A DNA stretch of 64,000 bases from Maritimibacter alkaliphilus (GTDB lineage: Bacteria > Pseudomonadota > Alphaproteobacteria > Rhodobacterales > Rhodobacteraceae): assembly GCF_019801605.1 (NCBI RefSeq), contig NZ_JAHVIT010000003.1:62001-126000 (forward strand). Direction: 5' to 3'. A model generated the notes under the pieces. The model ran no database searches and was not told where the DNA came from. It saw only the letters and a list, made by a program, of their open reading frames with translations. The position numbers and the translations under genes are program-made. How positions within the stretch are numbered: position 1 is the stretch's first letter; the number at the start of each line of letters is the position of its first letter. Of this stretch, positions 15,934 to 23,954 are shown piece after piece.

Positions 15934-17105
15934 GCCTTGCCCCCGACCCTTTCGAGGATCGAGACGTAGTTCGCCACGCCCGAGCCGCCCATGTTGAAGA
16001 CGCAGCCCAGCTCGGCCCCGGGCAGCTGCATCTCGCCCGCCTGACCCGCCAGCTGCCGCGCGGCCAGCACATGCATCGAGACCCCGGTGGCCCCCACCGG
16101 GTGGCCCTTGGCCTTCAGCCCGCCCGAGACGTTCACCGGCAGGGCGCCGCCCTTCAGCACGGTGCCCTCCTCGATGGCGCGCGCGCCCTGCCCCTTGGGC
16201 GCCAGCCCCATGGCCTCGTAGCTGAGCAGCTCGGCGATGGTGAAGCAATCATGCACCTCGGCGAAGGAGAGGTCGGTCACGCCCACACCCGCGGCCGCAT
16301 AGGCGCGGCGGAAGGCCTCTGCCGGGCCGGGGAAGTCCAGCAGTTCGCGCCGGGACATGGGCAGGTAGTCGTTCACCTGCACCGCCGCGCGGAAGCCGAT
16401 GGCGTGGTCGAACTCCTCGGCCATGTCGTCGGCCACGAGGATCAGCGCCGCCGCCCCGTCCGAGATCAGGGAGCAGTCGCTCATCCGCAGGGGCGGCGCG
16501 ATCATCGGGTTCTTCTCGCTCACCGTGTTGCAGAACTCCTCGCCCAGGTCCTTGCGCAGATGGGCCAGCGGGTTCGCAAGCGCGTTGCGGTGGTTCTTGG
16601 CGGCGATCCTGGCCAGCGTCGTGGAATGATCGCCGTAGCGCTGGAAATAGCTCTCCGCGAAGCGGGCGAAGATCATCGGGAAGCTCTGGCCGTCATCCTC
16701 CTTGGCATAGCCCGCCTGCATCAGCGCATCGGTCACGCCGGCGGTGTCCAGCGCGGTCATCTTCTCCGCCCCGATCACCAGCGCCACCTTCGCATCACCG
16801 GCCCGGATCGCGTTGCGCGCCCCGTGAAGCGCGGCCGAGCCGCTTGCGCAGGCATTCTCGCAGCGGGTGGCGGGGGTGAAGCGCAACGCGTCATCCACCT
16901 GCAACGCCAGCGAGGAGGCGAAGCCGTCGCGCACCATGCCGGCGTTGAAATGCCCCAGCCAGATTCCGTCGATCTGCGTGGCCTCGATCCCGGCGCTCTC
17001 GATCGCTTCCGTCACGGCGAGGCCGATCAGCCCCTCCAGGTCTTCCTCCCGGCGGCCAAAGGGGGTGTGCCCCCAGCCGACGATGCAGGCGTCCTTGGTG
17101 TCCAT
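15930..17105 (-). CDS. Thiolase family protein (acetyl-CoA acetyltransferase, SCP-x type)
   Basis: A 391-residue thiolase of the SCP-2/lipid-transfer type. The nucleophilic cysteine is in RCENACASGSAALH (Cys86), the His block is EVHDCFTIAE and the C-terminal block is VNVSGGLKAKGHPVGATGVS. The usual second catalytic cysteine of degradative thiolases is not obvious: the C-terminal region reads CVFNMGGSGVANYVSIL. The ATG follows GGAGGAGA. It is divergent from a PAS-LuxR regulator and coupled to an acyl-CoA ligase. Confidence 0.9.
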   Translation of the reverse strand: MDTKDACIVGWGHTPFGRREEDLEGLIGLAVTEAIESAGIEATQIDGIWLGHFNAGMVRDGFASSLALQVDDALRFTPATRCENACASGSAALHGARNAIRAGDAKVALVIGAEKMTALDTAGVTDALMQAGYAKEDDGQSFPMIFARFAESYFQRYGDHSTTLARIAAKNHRNALANPLAHLRKDLGEEFCNTVSEKNPMIAPPLRMSDCSLISDGAAALILVADDMAEEFDHAIGFRAAVQVNDYLPMSRRELLDFPGPAEAFRRAYAAAGVGVTDLSFAEVHDCFTIAELLSYEAMGLAPKGQGARAIEEGTVLKGGALPVNVSGGLKAKGHPVGATGVSMHVLAARQLAGQAGEMQLPGAELGCVFNMGGSGVANYVSILERVGGKA

Positions 17106-17196
17106 CTTGTCTCCTCCACTTGCTGACGGTCATAGTAGACCCGAGGGGCCGCCAAGGCCCATTGGGGAAACTACGCGGTTTCGGAGGAGGTGCTGC

Positions 17197-17766
17197 GTGA
17201 CCGACCGGCTGGAGGCGATGCGCCTCGCCTTCGACCTCGCCCCCGTGGGCCTTGCCGTGACACGGCACCGGGAGATCGAAACCTGCAACGGGGAATTCGC
17301 CGCGATCTTCGGCTATGGGCCCGCCGACCTGGCGGGGAAGTCTCTGTCGCGGCTCTACCCCTCCGCCGAGGAATACCGGCGCATCGGCGAGATCGGCCTG
17401 GCCGAGATGCGCGAGACCGGGCGCTACGGCGACACCCGGATCATGCGCCGCCGCGACGGGAGCCATTTCTGGTGCCGGGTCGAGGGCCGCTCGCTCACGC
17501 CCGGCGATCCCTTCGCCCGCGCGGTCTGGTGCATGACGGATATCTCGGAGAGCCGCCCGCTCGTGCAGCTGACCCGCCGGGAGCGGCAGGTGGCGATGCT
17601 GCTGACCGAGGGGCGGACCTCGAAGGACATCGCCCGGCTGCTGGCGATCTCGCCGCGCACCGTCGAGGCGCACCGGGCGAAGCTGAACGAGAAGATGGGG
17701 ACGAAGAACACCGCCGAATGCGTGGCGCGCCTGAGCGGGCTGCCCGAGATCGGCACCGGAGGCTGA
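17197..17766 (+). CDS. PAS domain-LuxR type transcriptional regulator
   Basis: A 189-residue regulator with an N-terminal PAS sensor domain (about 5-115: FDLAPVGLAVTRHREIETCN, FGYGPADLAGKSLSRLYP, RRRDGSHFWCRVEG) and a C-terminal LuxR helix-turn-helix (about 126-180: LTRRERQVAMLLTEGRTSKDIARLLAISPRTVEAHR). There is no phosphoacceptor domain, so it senses a ligand or redox state directly. The GTG start follows GGAGGAGG at six bases. It is divergent from the thiolase gene with a 91-base gap, so control of thiolase and ligase is likely. Confidence 0.9.
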   Translation: MTDRLEAMRLAFDLAPVGLAVTRHREIETCNGEFAAIFGYGPADLAGKSLSRLYPSAEEYRRIGEIGLAEMRETGRYGDTRIMRRRDGSHFWCRVEGRSLTPGDPFARAVWCMTDISESRPLVQLTRRERQVAMLLTEGRTSKDIARLLAISPRTVEAHRAKLNEKMGTKNTAECVARLSGLPEIGTGG

Positions 17767-17789
17767 GAGATCCTAGCCTCCGGCGGGGA

Positions 17790-17839
17790 TATTTGGGAAA
17801 CGGAAAGGAAGGCCCCGGGGCTTCATCTTTCCCCAAATA
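17790..17839. terminator. Long imperfect hairpin between convergent luxR and purU
   Basis: Outer arms TATTTGGG (17790-17797) and CCCAAATA (17832-17839) are perfect, and inner GAAG-GCCCC/GGGGC-TTC pairing closes the stem. The left arm (GGGGATATTTGGGAAACGGAAA) resembles the tail of the dispersed element seen at 14.3 and 25.8 kb. It probably terminates both converging genes. Confidence 0.55.
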
Positions 17840-17857
17840 CTCACATCCGACGCCGCC

Positions 17858-18742
17858 TCAGCCCATGCGTTCGGAGGCGTAGCCGCCCGGCGACGCCGGG
17901 AAGACGATGGTCTTGTTGCCGTTCAGGAAGACGCGGTGGTGGATGTGCGCGTGGATCGCGCGGGCCAGCACCTGGGCCTCCACGTCGCGGCCGAGGCTGA
18001 CGTAGTCCGAGGGCGATTGCGCATGGGTGACGCGCACGGTGTCCTGTTCGATGATCGGACCCTCGTCGAGGTCGGCGGTCACGTAGTGGGACGTCGCGCC
18101 GATCAGCTTCACGCCGCGCTCGTAGGCCTGCTTGTAGGGGTTGGCGCCCTTGAAGGAAGGCAGGAAGGAGTGGTGGATGTTGATGATCCGCCCCGACATC
18201 TTCTGGCACATCTCGTCCGAGAGGATCTGCATGTAGCGGGCCAGCACGATCAGCTCGGCGCCGGTTTCGCGGACAACGTCCATGATCGCGGATTCGGCCT
18301 GCGGCTTGTTCTCCTTCGTCACCTTGATGCAGTGGAAGGGAATGTCGTGGTTCACCACGACCTTCTGGTAGTCCATGTGGTTCGAGATCACCGCCACGAT
18401 GTCGATCGGCAGTGCCCCGATGCGCCAACGGTAGAGCAGGTCGTTCAGGCAGTGGCCGAAGCGCGAGACCATGATGATGACCTTCATCTTCTCCGACTGG
18501 TCATGGAAGGCGAAGGTCATGCCGAACTCCTGCGCCAGCGGGGCGAAGGCGGCCTCGAGATCGGGCTGGGTGGCGCCGGTCTCGCTGGCGAAGGTGACGC
18601 GCATGAAGAACTGGCCGGTCTCCTGATCGTCGAACTGGTGGCTGTCGGAAATGTTGCAGCCATGTTCGGCGAGGAAGCCCGAGATACCGGCGACGATGCC
18701 GCGGCGGCTTTCGCATTGAACGGTCAGGGCGATGCTGGTCAT
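17858..18742 (-). CDS. purU: Formyltetrahydrofolate deformylase
   Basis: A 294-residue enzyme that hydrolyses 10-formyltetrahydrofolate to formate and tetrahydrofolate, balancing one-carbon pools. Residues about 1-85 form an ACT regulatory domain (LTVQCESRRGIVAGISGFLAEHGCNISDS). The formyltransferase fold follows, with VSRFGHCLNDLLYR, VISNH, and the catalytic Asn-His-Asp set in INIHHSFLPSFKGANPYKQAY and DEGPII. Length matches PurU. The ATG has GAGG seven bases upstream. It is a single gene divergent from the ogt-like gene. Confidence 0.97.
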   Translation of the reverse strand: MTSIALTVQCESRRGIVAGISGFLAEHGCNISDSHQFDDQETGQFFMRVTFASETGATQPDLEAAFAPLAQEFGMTFAFHDQSEKMKVIIMVSRFGHCLNDLLYRWRIGALPIDIVAVISNHMDYQKVVVNHDIPFHCIKVTKENKPQAESAIMDVVRETGAELIVLARYMQILSDEMCQKMSGRIINIHHSFLPSFKGANPYKQAYERGVKLIGATSHYVTADLDEGPIIEQDTVRVTHAQSPSDYVSLGRDVEAQVLARAIHAHIHHRVFLNGNKTIVFPASPGGYASERMG

Positions 18743-18892
18743 GGAGGGGCCTCGTGAGCTGGCGATGATGCAGGCAATGTGCCGGATTGCGGGCCAGCGT
18801 CAGCGCCGGAAACGACATTCCCGGAAGACGTTGCGACCCGCGCCCTTCCCTTGGCCCTTGCCGCCCCCCTGCGCAAGGGGCAGGATGCCCCG

Positions 18893-19357
18893 ATGTTGCG
18901 CGCGCTCGATACTCCCGTCGGCCGTCTCGTGCTGGAGGCACGGGAGGGCGCGATCACCCGGCTGGGCTGGGACAGCCTGCCCGAGAGCGCGGGCGATGAC
19001 GCCGATGCAGCCCTGCTGGAGGAGGCCGCCGGCCAGCTTTCGGCCTACTTCGAGGGCAGGCGGGAGGGCTTCGACCTGCCGCTGAGTGTGGCGGGATCGG
19101 CGCTGCAACAGGCGGTCTGCGCCGAGATGGCGGCGATCCCCTTCGGCGAGACCCGGACCTATGGCGATCTGGCGAAACGGCTGGGACGGCCCGCACAGGC
19201 CATCGGGCAGGCCTGCGGTGGCAACCCGATCCCGGTGATCATCCCCTGCCACAGGGTTCTGGGGGCCAGCGGGTTGGGCGGGTTTTCCGGCGCGGGCGGG
19301 ATCGAGACCAAGGTCGCGCTGCTGCGCCATGAAGGGGCCGCCGGGCTGCTGATCTGA
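18893..19357 (+). CDS. ogt: Methylated-DNA-[protein]-cysteine S-methyltransferase
   Basis: A 154-residue suicide repair protein that takes alkyl groups from O6-alkylguanine onto its own cysteine. The acceptor Cys119 is in IPVIIPCHRVLG; GETRTYGDLAKRLGRP and the arginine-finger region AIGQACGGNP are present. The ATG was chosen because it begins the usual family N-terminus (MLRALDTPVGRLVLEA); a GTG 38 codons upstream would add an unlikely extension. No Ada-type regulatory domain is attached. Confidence 0.92.
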   Translation: MLRALDTPVGRLVLEAREGAITRLGWDSLPESAGDDADAALLEEAAGQLSAYFEGRREGFDLPLSVAGSALQQAVCAEMAAIPFGETRTYGDLAKRLGRPAQAIGQACGGNPIPVIIPCHRVLGASGLGGFSGAGGIETKVALLRHEGAAGLLI

Positions 19358-19386
19358 GGGTGCCCTGCCCCGGGCCGGAACGCGAA

Positions 19387-19410
19387 ACGGCCGCCCCGGG
19401 GGGCGGCCGT
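19387..19410. terminator. Hairpin between convergent ogt and phaZ
   Basis: An 11-base inverted repeat (ACGGCCGCCCC, then GG, then GGGGCGGCCGT) lies between the two converging genes, 29 bases past one stop and 27 past the other. It probably ends both transcripts; the flanks are only weakly T-rich. Confidence 0.6.
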
Positions 19411-19437
19411 CCAAACTTTCAGGCAGGGCCTGCCGCG

Positions 19438-20706
19438 TCACTCGTTGATGACGAGCTGCGGCTTGGAGGCAGGCTTGCGCGCGTTGGCGTCGATGAACTC
19501 CAGCACCAGCGGGCGGATGTTGTTGCGCCACGACGAGCCGGCGAAGATGCCGTAGTGGCCCGCGCCCGGTTCGAGGTGTTCGCTCTTCTTGCTGTCCGGC
19601 ACGCCGGTCATCAGCTTAAGCGCGGCGACGCACTGGCCGGGGGCCGAGATATCGTCCTTCTCGCCCTCGACGGTCTTCACGGCGACGGTGGTGATCGCGC
19701 CGATGTCGACCTTCTTGCCGTTCACGGTGAACTCGTTCTTGGCGATCTCGCAGTTCTTGAAGATCCGCTCCACCGTCGAGAGGTAGAATTCCGCCGTCAT
19801 GTCCATCACCGCGAGATACTCGTCGTAGAAGCGGTTGTGGTGATCGTGGTCCGAGGCCTCGCCGCGGGCGACGCGGAAGATCTGGTCCACGAAGGCCGAG
19901 GCGTGGCGATCCGCGTTCATGGCGATGAAGGACGTCAGCTGAAGCAGGCCCGGATAGACCTTGCGGCCGACGCCGTCATACTTGAAGCCGACCTGCTGGA
20001 TCATCGTCTCTTCGAGCTGGCCCATGGTCACGCGGTTGCCGAAGTCGGTCACCTCGGTCGGGGTGGCGTCCGGGTCGATCGGGCCGCCGATCAGCGTCAT
20101 GGTCGCGGGCTGCGCCTCGGGCGCGTCCTTGGCAAGGTAGGCCACGGCGGCCAGCGTCAGCGGAGCGGGCTGGCAGATCGCGATGACGTTGGTTTCGGGG
20201 CCGAGCTCCTTCATGAAGTCGACGAGGTAGAGGGTGTAATCCTCGACGTCGAACTTGCCCTCGGAGACGGGAATGTCGCGCGCGTTGTGCCAGTCGGTCA
20301 CGTAGAGCTCGCAATCGGGCAGGAGGCTCATCACCGTGGAGCGGCAAAGCGTCGCGTAGTGGCCGGACATCGGCGCGACGAGCAGGATTTTCCGCTTTTT
20401 CTCTTCACGTCCCTGCACCCGGAAATGGATCAGGTCACCGAAGGGCCGCTTGAGCACTGTCTCGACCGAGACGACGTGATCGCGCCCGTCTGCACAGGTT
20501 ACGGTGTAGATGCCCCAGCTCGGCTTGGTCACCATCCGCTTGTAGGATCGTTCCATCACCTCGCCCCACGCCCCGAAGAGTTTCAGCGCCGGGTTCGGGA
20601 TCGCGGCGAAGGCGGGATAGGACGTAATCGAAGAGGCGGAGGAGGCCATCCACTGGTTCGTGTTGCGAATGGTCTCCATAAGGTCGTAGGTTGCCATAAA
20701 GCGCAT
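19438..20706 (-). CDS. phaZ: Intracellular poly(3-hydroxybutyrate) depolymerase
   Basis: A 422-residue alpha/beta hydrolase that degrades stored PHB granules in the cytoplasm. The nucleophile is a cysteine, as in known intracellular PHB depolymerases: Cys178 in AICQPAPLTLA, with Asp351/352 in GEKDDISAPG and His384 in GAGHYGIFAG completing the triad. There is no signal peptide, which separates it from secreted depolymerases. The ATG follows AAGGAGA. It is divergent from phaC; the 108-base gap carries a PhaR-type site close to phaC. Confidence 0.95.
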   Translation of the reverse strand: MRFMATYDLMETIRNTNQWMASSASSITSYPAFAAIPNPALKLFGAWGEVMERSYKRMVTKPSWGIYTVTCADGRDHVVSVETVLKRPFGDLIHFRVQGREEKKRKILLVAPMSGHYATLCRSTVMSLLPDCELYVTDWHNARDIPVSEGKFDVEDYTLYLVDFMKELGPETNVIAICQPAPLTLAAVAYLAKDAPEAQPATMTLIGGPIDPDATPTEVTDFGNRVTMGQLEETMIQQVGFKYDGVGRKVYPGLLQLTSFIAMNADRHASAFVDQIFRVARGEASDHDHHNRFYDEYLAVMDMTAEFYLSTVERIFKNCEIAKNEFTVNGKKVDIGAITTVAVKTVEGEKDDISAPGQCVAALKLMTGVPDSKKSEHLEPGAGHYGIFAGSSWRNNIRPLVLEFIDANARKPASKPQLVINE

Positions 20707-20780
20707 AATGCGTCTCCTTGTTCGGGCAAGCCCCGCGCTGTCAGCGGTGCTCCCCCGAGCTGGCGCCGCGACTGCGTTTG

Positions 20781-20791
20781 CTGCATGGCAG
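20781..20791. promoter_or_regulatory. PhaR-type site in the phaC leader
   Basis: The palindrome CTGC-ATG-GCAG lies 24 bases before the phaC ATG, just upstream of its ribosome site. Read on the minus strand the wider sequence TTCTGC-N3-GCAGCA is identical in pattern to both sites upstream of phaP. PhaR of relatives is known to bind CTGC-N3-GCAG-type sequences; repression of phaC here is inferred. Confidence 0.6.
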
Positions 20792-20814
20792 AAAAATAGG
20801 GGGGATTTGGCACT

Positions 20815-22626
20815 ATGGCAACCGATCACTCGTCCGAGGGTAAAGGCGACGTCCCGTCGGATACCGTTGAACGGATCGACGAAAACCTCGCCAAGGTGGA
20901 GGCGCTTACGCAGCGGCTGTTCACCGCCGTGGCCAATCGCGACCAGCCCAACCCGGGGCTAAACGCCCCGGACACCGCGCTTTTCGCAGATGCAGCAAAC
21001 GCCTATTGGGCCCAGTCGATGGAGAACCCGGCGCGCATCTTCGAGCACCAGCTGGAGTTCTGGGGGCAGTCCGTAAAACATTTTCTTGAGGCCCAGCAAA
21101 CGCTGGCCAAGGGCAAATTCGAGGCTCCGCCCGACTCGACTCCCGAGGATCGGCGGTTTTCCAACCCGCTCTGGAAGACCCATCCCTACTTCAACTTCAT
21201 CAAGCAGCAGTACATGCTGAACGCTCAGGCGATCTCCCGGGCGGTCGAAGACGCCGAGGACCTCGACCCGATCGAGAAGCGCCGCCTGCAGTACTTCGCG
21301 CGCCAGATCATCGACATGATGGCGCCGACCAACTTCCTCGCCACCAACCCCGACGCGCTGGAACGCGCGATCGAGACCGAGGGCGAGTCGCTGGTGAAGG
21401 GGTACGAGAACCTCGTCAGCGACATCGAGGCCAACAAGGGCCAGTTCGTCGTGAAGCTGGCCGACGACAAGGCCTTCAAGATGGGCGAGAACATCGCCTC
21501 CACCAAGGGCGAGGTCGTCTATCGCAACCGGATGATGGAGCTGATCCAGTACACGCCGACCACCGAACAGGTGCATGCGATCCCGCTGGTGATCTTCCCG
21601 CCGTGGATCAACAAGTTCTACATCCTCGACCTGAAGGCGCAGAACAGCCTGATCAAGTACATCACCGATCAGGGCTTCACGCTCTTCGTGGTGTCCTGGA
21701 TCAACCCGGACGAAAGCTACCGGGACGTCGGGATGGAGGAGTATATAGAAGAGGGCTTCCTCACCGCGATCAACGAGGCCAAGGCGATCACCGGGCAGAA
21801 GCAGGTGAACGTGGTGGGCTACTGCATCGCGGGCACGACCACGAGCCTCATGCTGTCGCTGATGAAGAAGCGCGGCGACAAGTCGGTGAAGTCGGCGACC
21901 TTCTTCACCACGCTGACCGACTTCTCGGAACAGGGGGAGTTCACGCCCTTCCTGCAGAACGATTTCGTCGATGCCATCGAGGCGGAAGTCCGGGAGAAAG
22001 GTATCCTGCGCAGCCATATCATGTCGCGCACCTTCTCCTTCCTGCGCTCCAACGACCTGATCTATGGCCCGGCGATCCGCAGCTACATGCTGGGCGAGGC
22101 CCCGCCCGCCTTCGACCTGCTGCACTGGAACGGGGACGGCACCAACCTGCCGGCCAAGATGGCGATCCAGTACCTGCGCCAGCTCTGCCAGGGCAACGAG
22201 TTCACCACCACGGGGATCGAGCTCTTCGGCGAGACGCTGCATATCAGTGACATCTCGGTGCCGACCTTCTCGGTCACCTGCGAGCGCGATCACATCGCGG
22301 CGTGGAAGGACAGCTACCGCGGCTACCGGATGACCAAGTCGCGCGACCGGACCTTCATCGTCTCCGAATCGGGGCATGTCGCGGGAATCGTGAACCCGCC
22401 CTCTAAGAAGAAATACGGCCACTACACCAACGACGACCTCTCGCAGGAGGCCGATGGCTGGCTGGCCGGGGCGACCTACAACGAGGGATCCTGGTGGCCG
22501 CGCTGGTCCGAGTGGCTGGCCAAAAAATCGGGAAAAATGGTTGCCGCAAGGGAACCTGGCGATGAAAACCACCCGCCGATCGGGCCCGCGCCGGGCAAGT
22601 ATGTCACCCTGACGGCGGCGGGCTGA
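20815..22626 (+). CDS. phaC: Class I poly(3-hydroxyalkanoate) synthase
   Basis: A 603-residue PHA polymerase that joins 3-hydroxyacyl-CoA units into storage polyester at the granule surface. The lipase-like box VVGYCIAGTTT carries the nucleophile Cys337; Asp492 (TCERDHIAAW) and His521 (SESGHVAGIVNPP) complete the triad. The N-terminal PhaC domain (PLWKTHPYFNFIKQQY) is complete and length is standard for class I. GGGGGGA precedes the ATG. No phaA or phaB lies in the window, so monomer supply is encoded elsewhere. Confidence 0.97.
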   Translation: MATDHSSEGKGDVPSDTVERIDENLAKVEALTQRLFTAVANRDQPNPGLNAPDTALFADAANAYWAQSMENPARIFEHQLEFWGQSVKHFLEAQQTLAKGKFEAPPDSTPEDRRFSNPLWKTHPYFNFIKQQYMLNAQAISRAVEDAEDLDPIEKRRLQYFARQIIDMMAPTNFLATNPDALERAIETEGESLVKGYENLVSDIEANKGQFVVKLADDKAFKMGENIASTKGEVVYRNRMMELIQYTPTTEQVHAIPLVIFPPWINKFYILDLKAQNSLIKYITDQGFTLFVVSWINPDESYRDVGMEEYIEEGFLTAINEAKAITGQKQVNVVGYCIAGTTTSLMLSLMKKRGDKSVKSATFFTTLTDFSEQGEFTPFLQNDFVDAIEAEVREKGILRSHIMSRTFSFLRSNDLIYGPAIRSYMLGEAPPAFDLLHWNGDGTNLPAKMAIQYLRQLCQGNEFTTTGIELFGETLHISDISVPTFSVTCERDHIAAWKDSYRGYRMTKSRDRTFIVSESGHVAGIVNPPSKKKYGHYTNDDLSQEADGWLAGATYNEGSWWPRWSEWLAKKSGKMVAAREPGDENHPPIGPAPGKYVTLTAAG

Positions 22627-22649
22627 GGCCCCCGGGCCCTGTAAATATT

Positions 22650-22699
22650 CTGCGACGCAGCAAGAAAGACTTGATTTTCTGCGCCGCAGCATTCATATT
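22650..22699 (+). promoter_or_regulatory. phaP promoter with two PhaR-type operators
   Basis: Two palindromes, CTGCGACGCAG (22650-22660) and CTGCGCCGCAG (22679-22689), share the wider pattern TTCTGCG-N-CGCAGCA and have centres 29 bases apart. A candidate promoter TTGATT (22671-22676), 17 bases, CATATT (22694-22699) holds the second palindrome in its spacer, so a bound PhaR would block RNA polymerase. This fits the known release of PhaR from phasin promoters when PHB appears. Confidence 0.65.
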
Positions 22700-22760
22700 C
22701 CTCTCAACAGCGAATGACCCCCGGGACCGCCCGCCCGGACAGCGAAGAGAGGAAAGACCA

Positions 22761-23204
22761 ATGGCTAAGACCCAAGATTTCACCACCATGATGAAAGACA
22801 TGATGGGGGCCTTCCCCGTGGACATGTCGGTCATGGACGACGCCTTCAAAACCCAAGCATCGCTGGGTGAGAAAATGTCGGCAGTGGCTCTGGAAGCCGC
22901 CGACAAGTCGGCCGAAGTTTCGACCAAGTGGACCAAGGACACCCTGACCAAGCTGGCAGACCTGTCCAAGGCCAAGTCGGAGCCCGCAGACTACGCCAAA
23001 GCGATGACCGATTTCGCCTCGGCCCAAGCCGAAGCAACCTCGGAATACATGTCGGCCTTTGCAGAAATCGCAAAGAAGCTGCAGTCGGAAACCGTCGAAC
23101 TGATGATGGCAGCCGGCAAGGACATGACCGAGGAAGCCTCGGCCGCCGTTCAGAAGGCGACCAAGGACGTGACGACCGCAGCCAAGAAAGCGGCAGCGAA
23201 GTAA
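22761..23204 (+). CDS. phaP: Phasin (PHB granule-associated protein)
   Basis: A 147-residue, Ala/Lys-rich, mostly helical phasin that coats PHB granules. It lacks cysteine and signal peptide, has repeated amphipathic helices (VALEAADKSAEVSTKWTKDTL, FASAQAEATSEYMSAFAEIAKKLQ) and a C-terminal Lys/Ala tail (AAKKAAAK) like that of many phasins. GAGAGGAAA precedes the ATG; a longer frame starting in the promoter is unlikely. It has its own promoter with PhaR-type sites and a strong terminator downstream. Confidence 0.93.
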   Translation: MAKTQDFTTMMKDMMGAFPVDMSVMDDAFKTQASLGEKMSAVALEAADKSAEVSTKWTKDTLTKLADLSKAKSEPADYAKAMTDFASAQAEATSEYMSAFAEIAKKLQSETVELMMAAGKDMTEEASAAVQKATKDVTTAAKKAAAK

Positions 23205-23308
23205 GTCGCGACAGCACTCCGGCTTTCCGCTCCATACGGATGCGAAGGGCCGGAACGCTCTCGGCGCCCCGGTAGCTCCTCCCCCTTGATCAGGGGCGCC
23301 AGATGATT

Positions 23309-23339
23309 GGGCGGGCCATGTGCCCGCCCTTTCTTTTTT
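23309..23339 (+). terminator. Intrinsic terminator after phaP
   Basis: A perfect eight-base-pair stem (GGGCGGGC/GCCCGCCC, loop CATGT) is followed by TTTCTTTTTT. This is a strong rightward intrinsic terminator separating the abundant phaP transcript from phaR. Confidence 0.92.
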
Positions 23340-23361
23340 ATCTAAGCTGACTTAAGCTTTG

Positions 23362-23372
23362 CTGCAGTGCTG
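23362..23372. promoter_or_regulatory. Imperfect PhaR-type site upstream of phaR
   Basis: CTGC-AGT-GCTG differs from the CTGC-N3-GCAG pattern at one base, and TTTGCTGC on its left matches the flank of the phaC site. It lies 19 bases before the phaR start, so weak autoregulation is plausible. Confidence 0.4.
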
Positions 23373-23390
23373 CATTTGGGAGGGATTTCC

Positions 23391-23936
23391 GTGGCAGATA
23401 CCAGCAAGCCTCTTTTGATCAAGCGTTACGCCTCGCGCCGTCTCTACAATACGGAGACGTCTGATTACGTCACGCTCGAAGATATCGCGGGCTTCATTCG
23501 CGAGGGCCGCGAAGTCCAGATCGTCGACCTGAAATCCGGCGACGACCTGACCCGGCAATACCTTCTGCAAATCGTGGCCGAGCATGAGAGCCGTGGCGAG
23601 AACGTCCTGCCGCTCGCCGTGCTGACCGATCTCGTGCGCAGCTACACCACCCAGGCGCAATCGGTGGTGCCCCAGTTCCTCGCCGCCTCCTTCGAGATGC
23701 TGCGCGACGGACAGTCCAAGATGATCGAGATGAACCCGATGGCGGCCAAGATGCCCGGGTTCGAGGCCATGCAGGCGCAGCAGGAGGCCTTCCTGAAGGC
23801 CATGACCAGCGGCTTCGCCCAGAACTGGTCCGGCCCCGGCCGCGAGGACGAGAAGACCGAGGAGAAGGACGACCTCTCCGCGATCAAGAAACAGCTCGCC
23901 GAGTTGCAGAAGAAACTGTCCGACATGGACGAGTAA
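23391..23936 (+). CDS. phaR: PHB synthesis repressor PhaR
   Basis: A 181-residue regulator that binds both DNA and nascent PHB. The N-terminal DNA-binding domain (PLLIKRYASRRLYNTETSDYVTLEDIAGF) and the following PHB-accumulation domain (LPLAVLTDLVRSYTTQAQSVVPQFLAASFEML) are both recognisable; the C-terminus is charged and probably coiled-coil (IKKQLAELQKKLSDMDE). The GTG start was chosen for its GGGAGGG six bases upstream; an earlier GTG at 23367 lies inside the putative operator. Three matching sites at phaC and phaP plus one weak site here suggest its regulon. Confidence 0.95.
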   Translation: MADTSKPLLIKRYASRRLYNTETSDYVTLEDIAGFIREGREVQIVDLKSGDDLTRQYLLQIVAEHESRGENVLPLAVLTDLVRSYTTQAQSVVPQFLAASFEMLRDGQSKMIEMNPMAAKMPGFEAMQAQQEAFLKAMTSGFAQNWSGPGREDEKTEEKDDLSAIKKQLAELQKKLSDMDE

Positions 23937-23954
23937 CCCCGAGAGGGATTGCCC

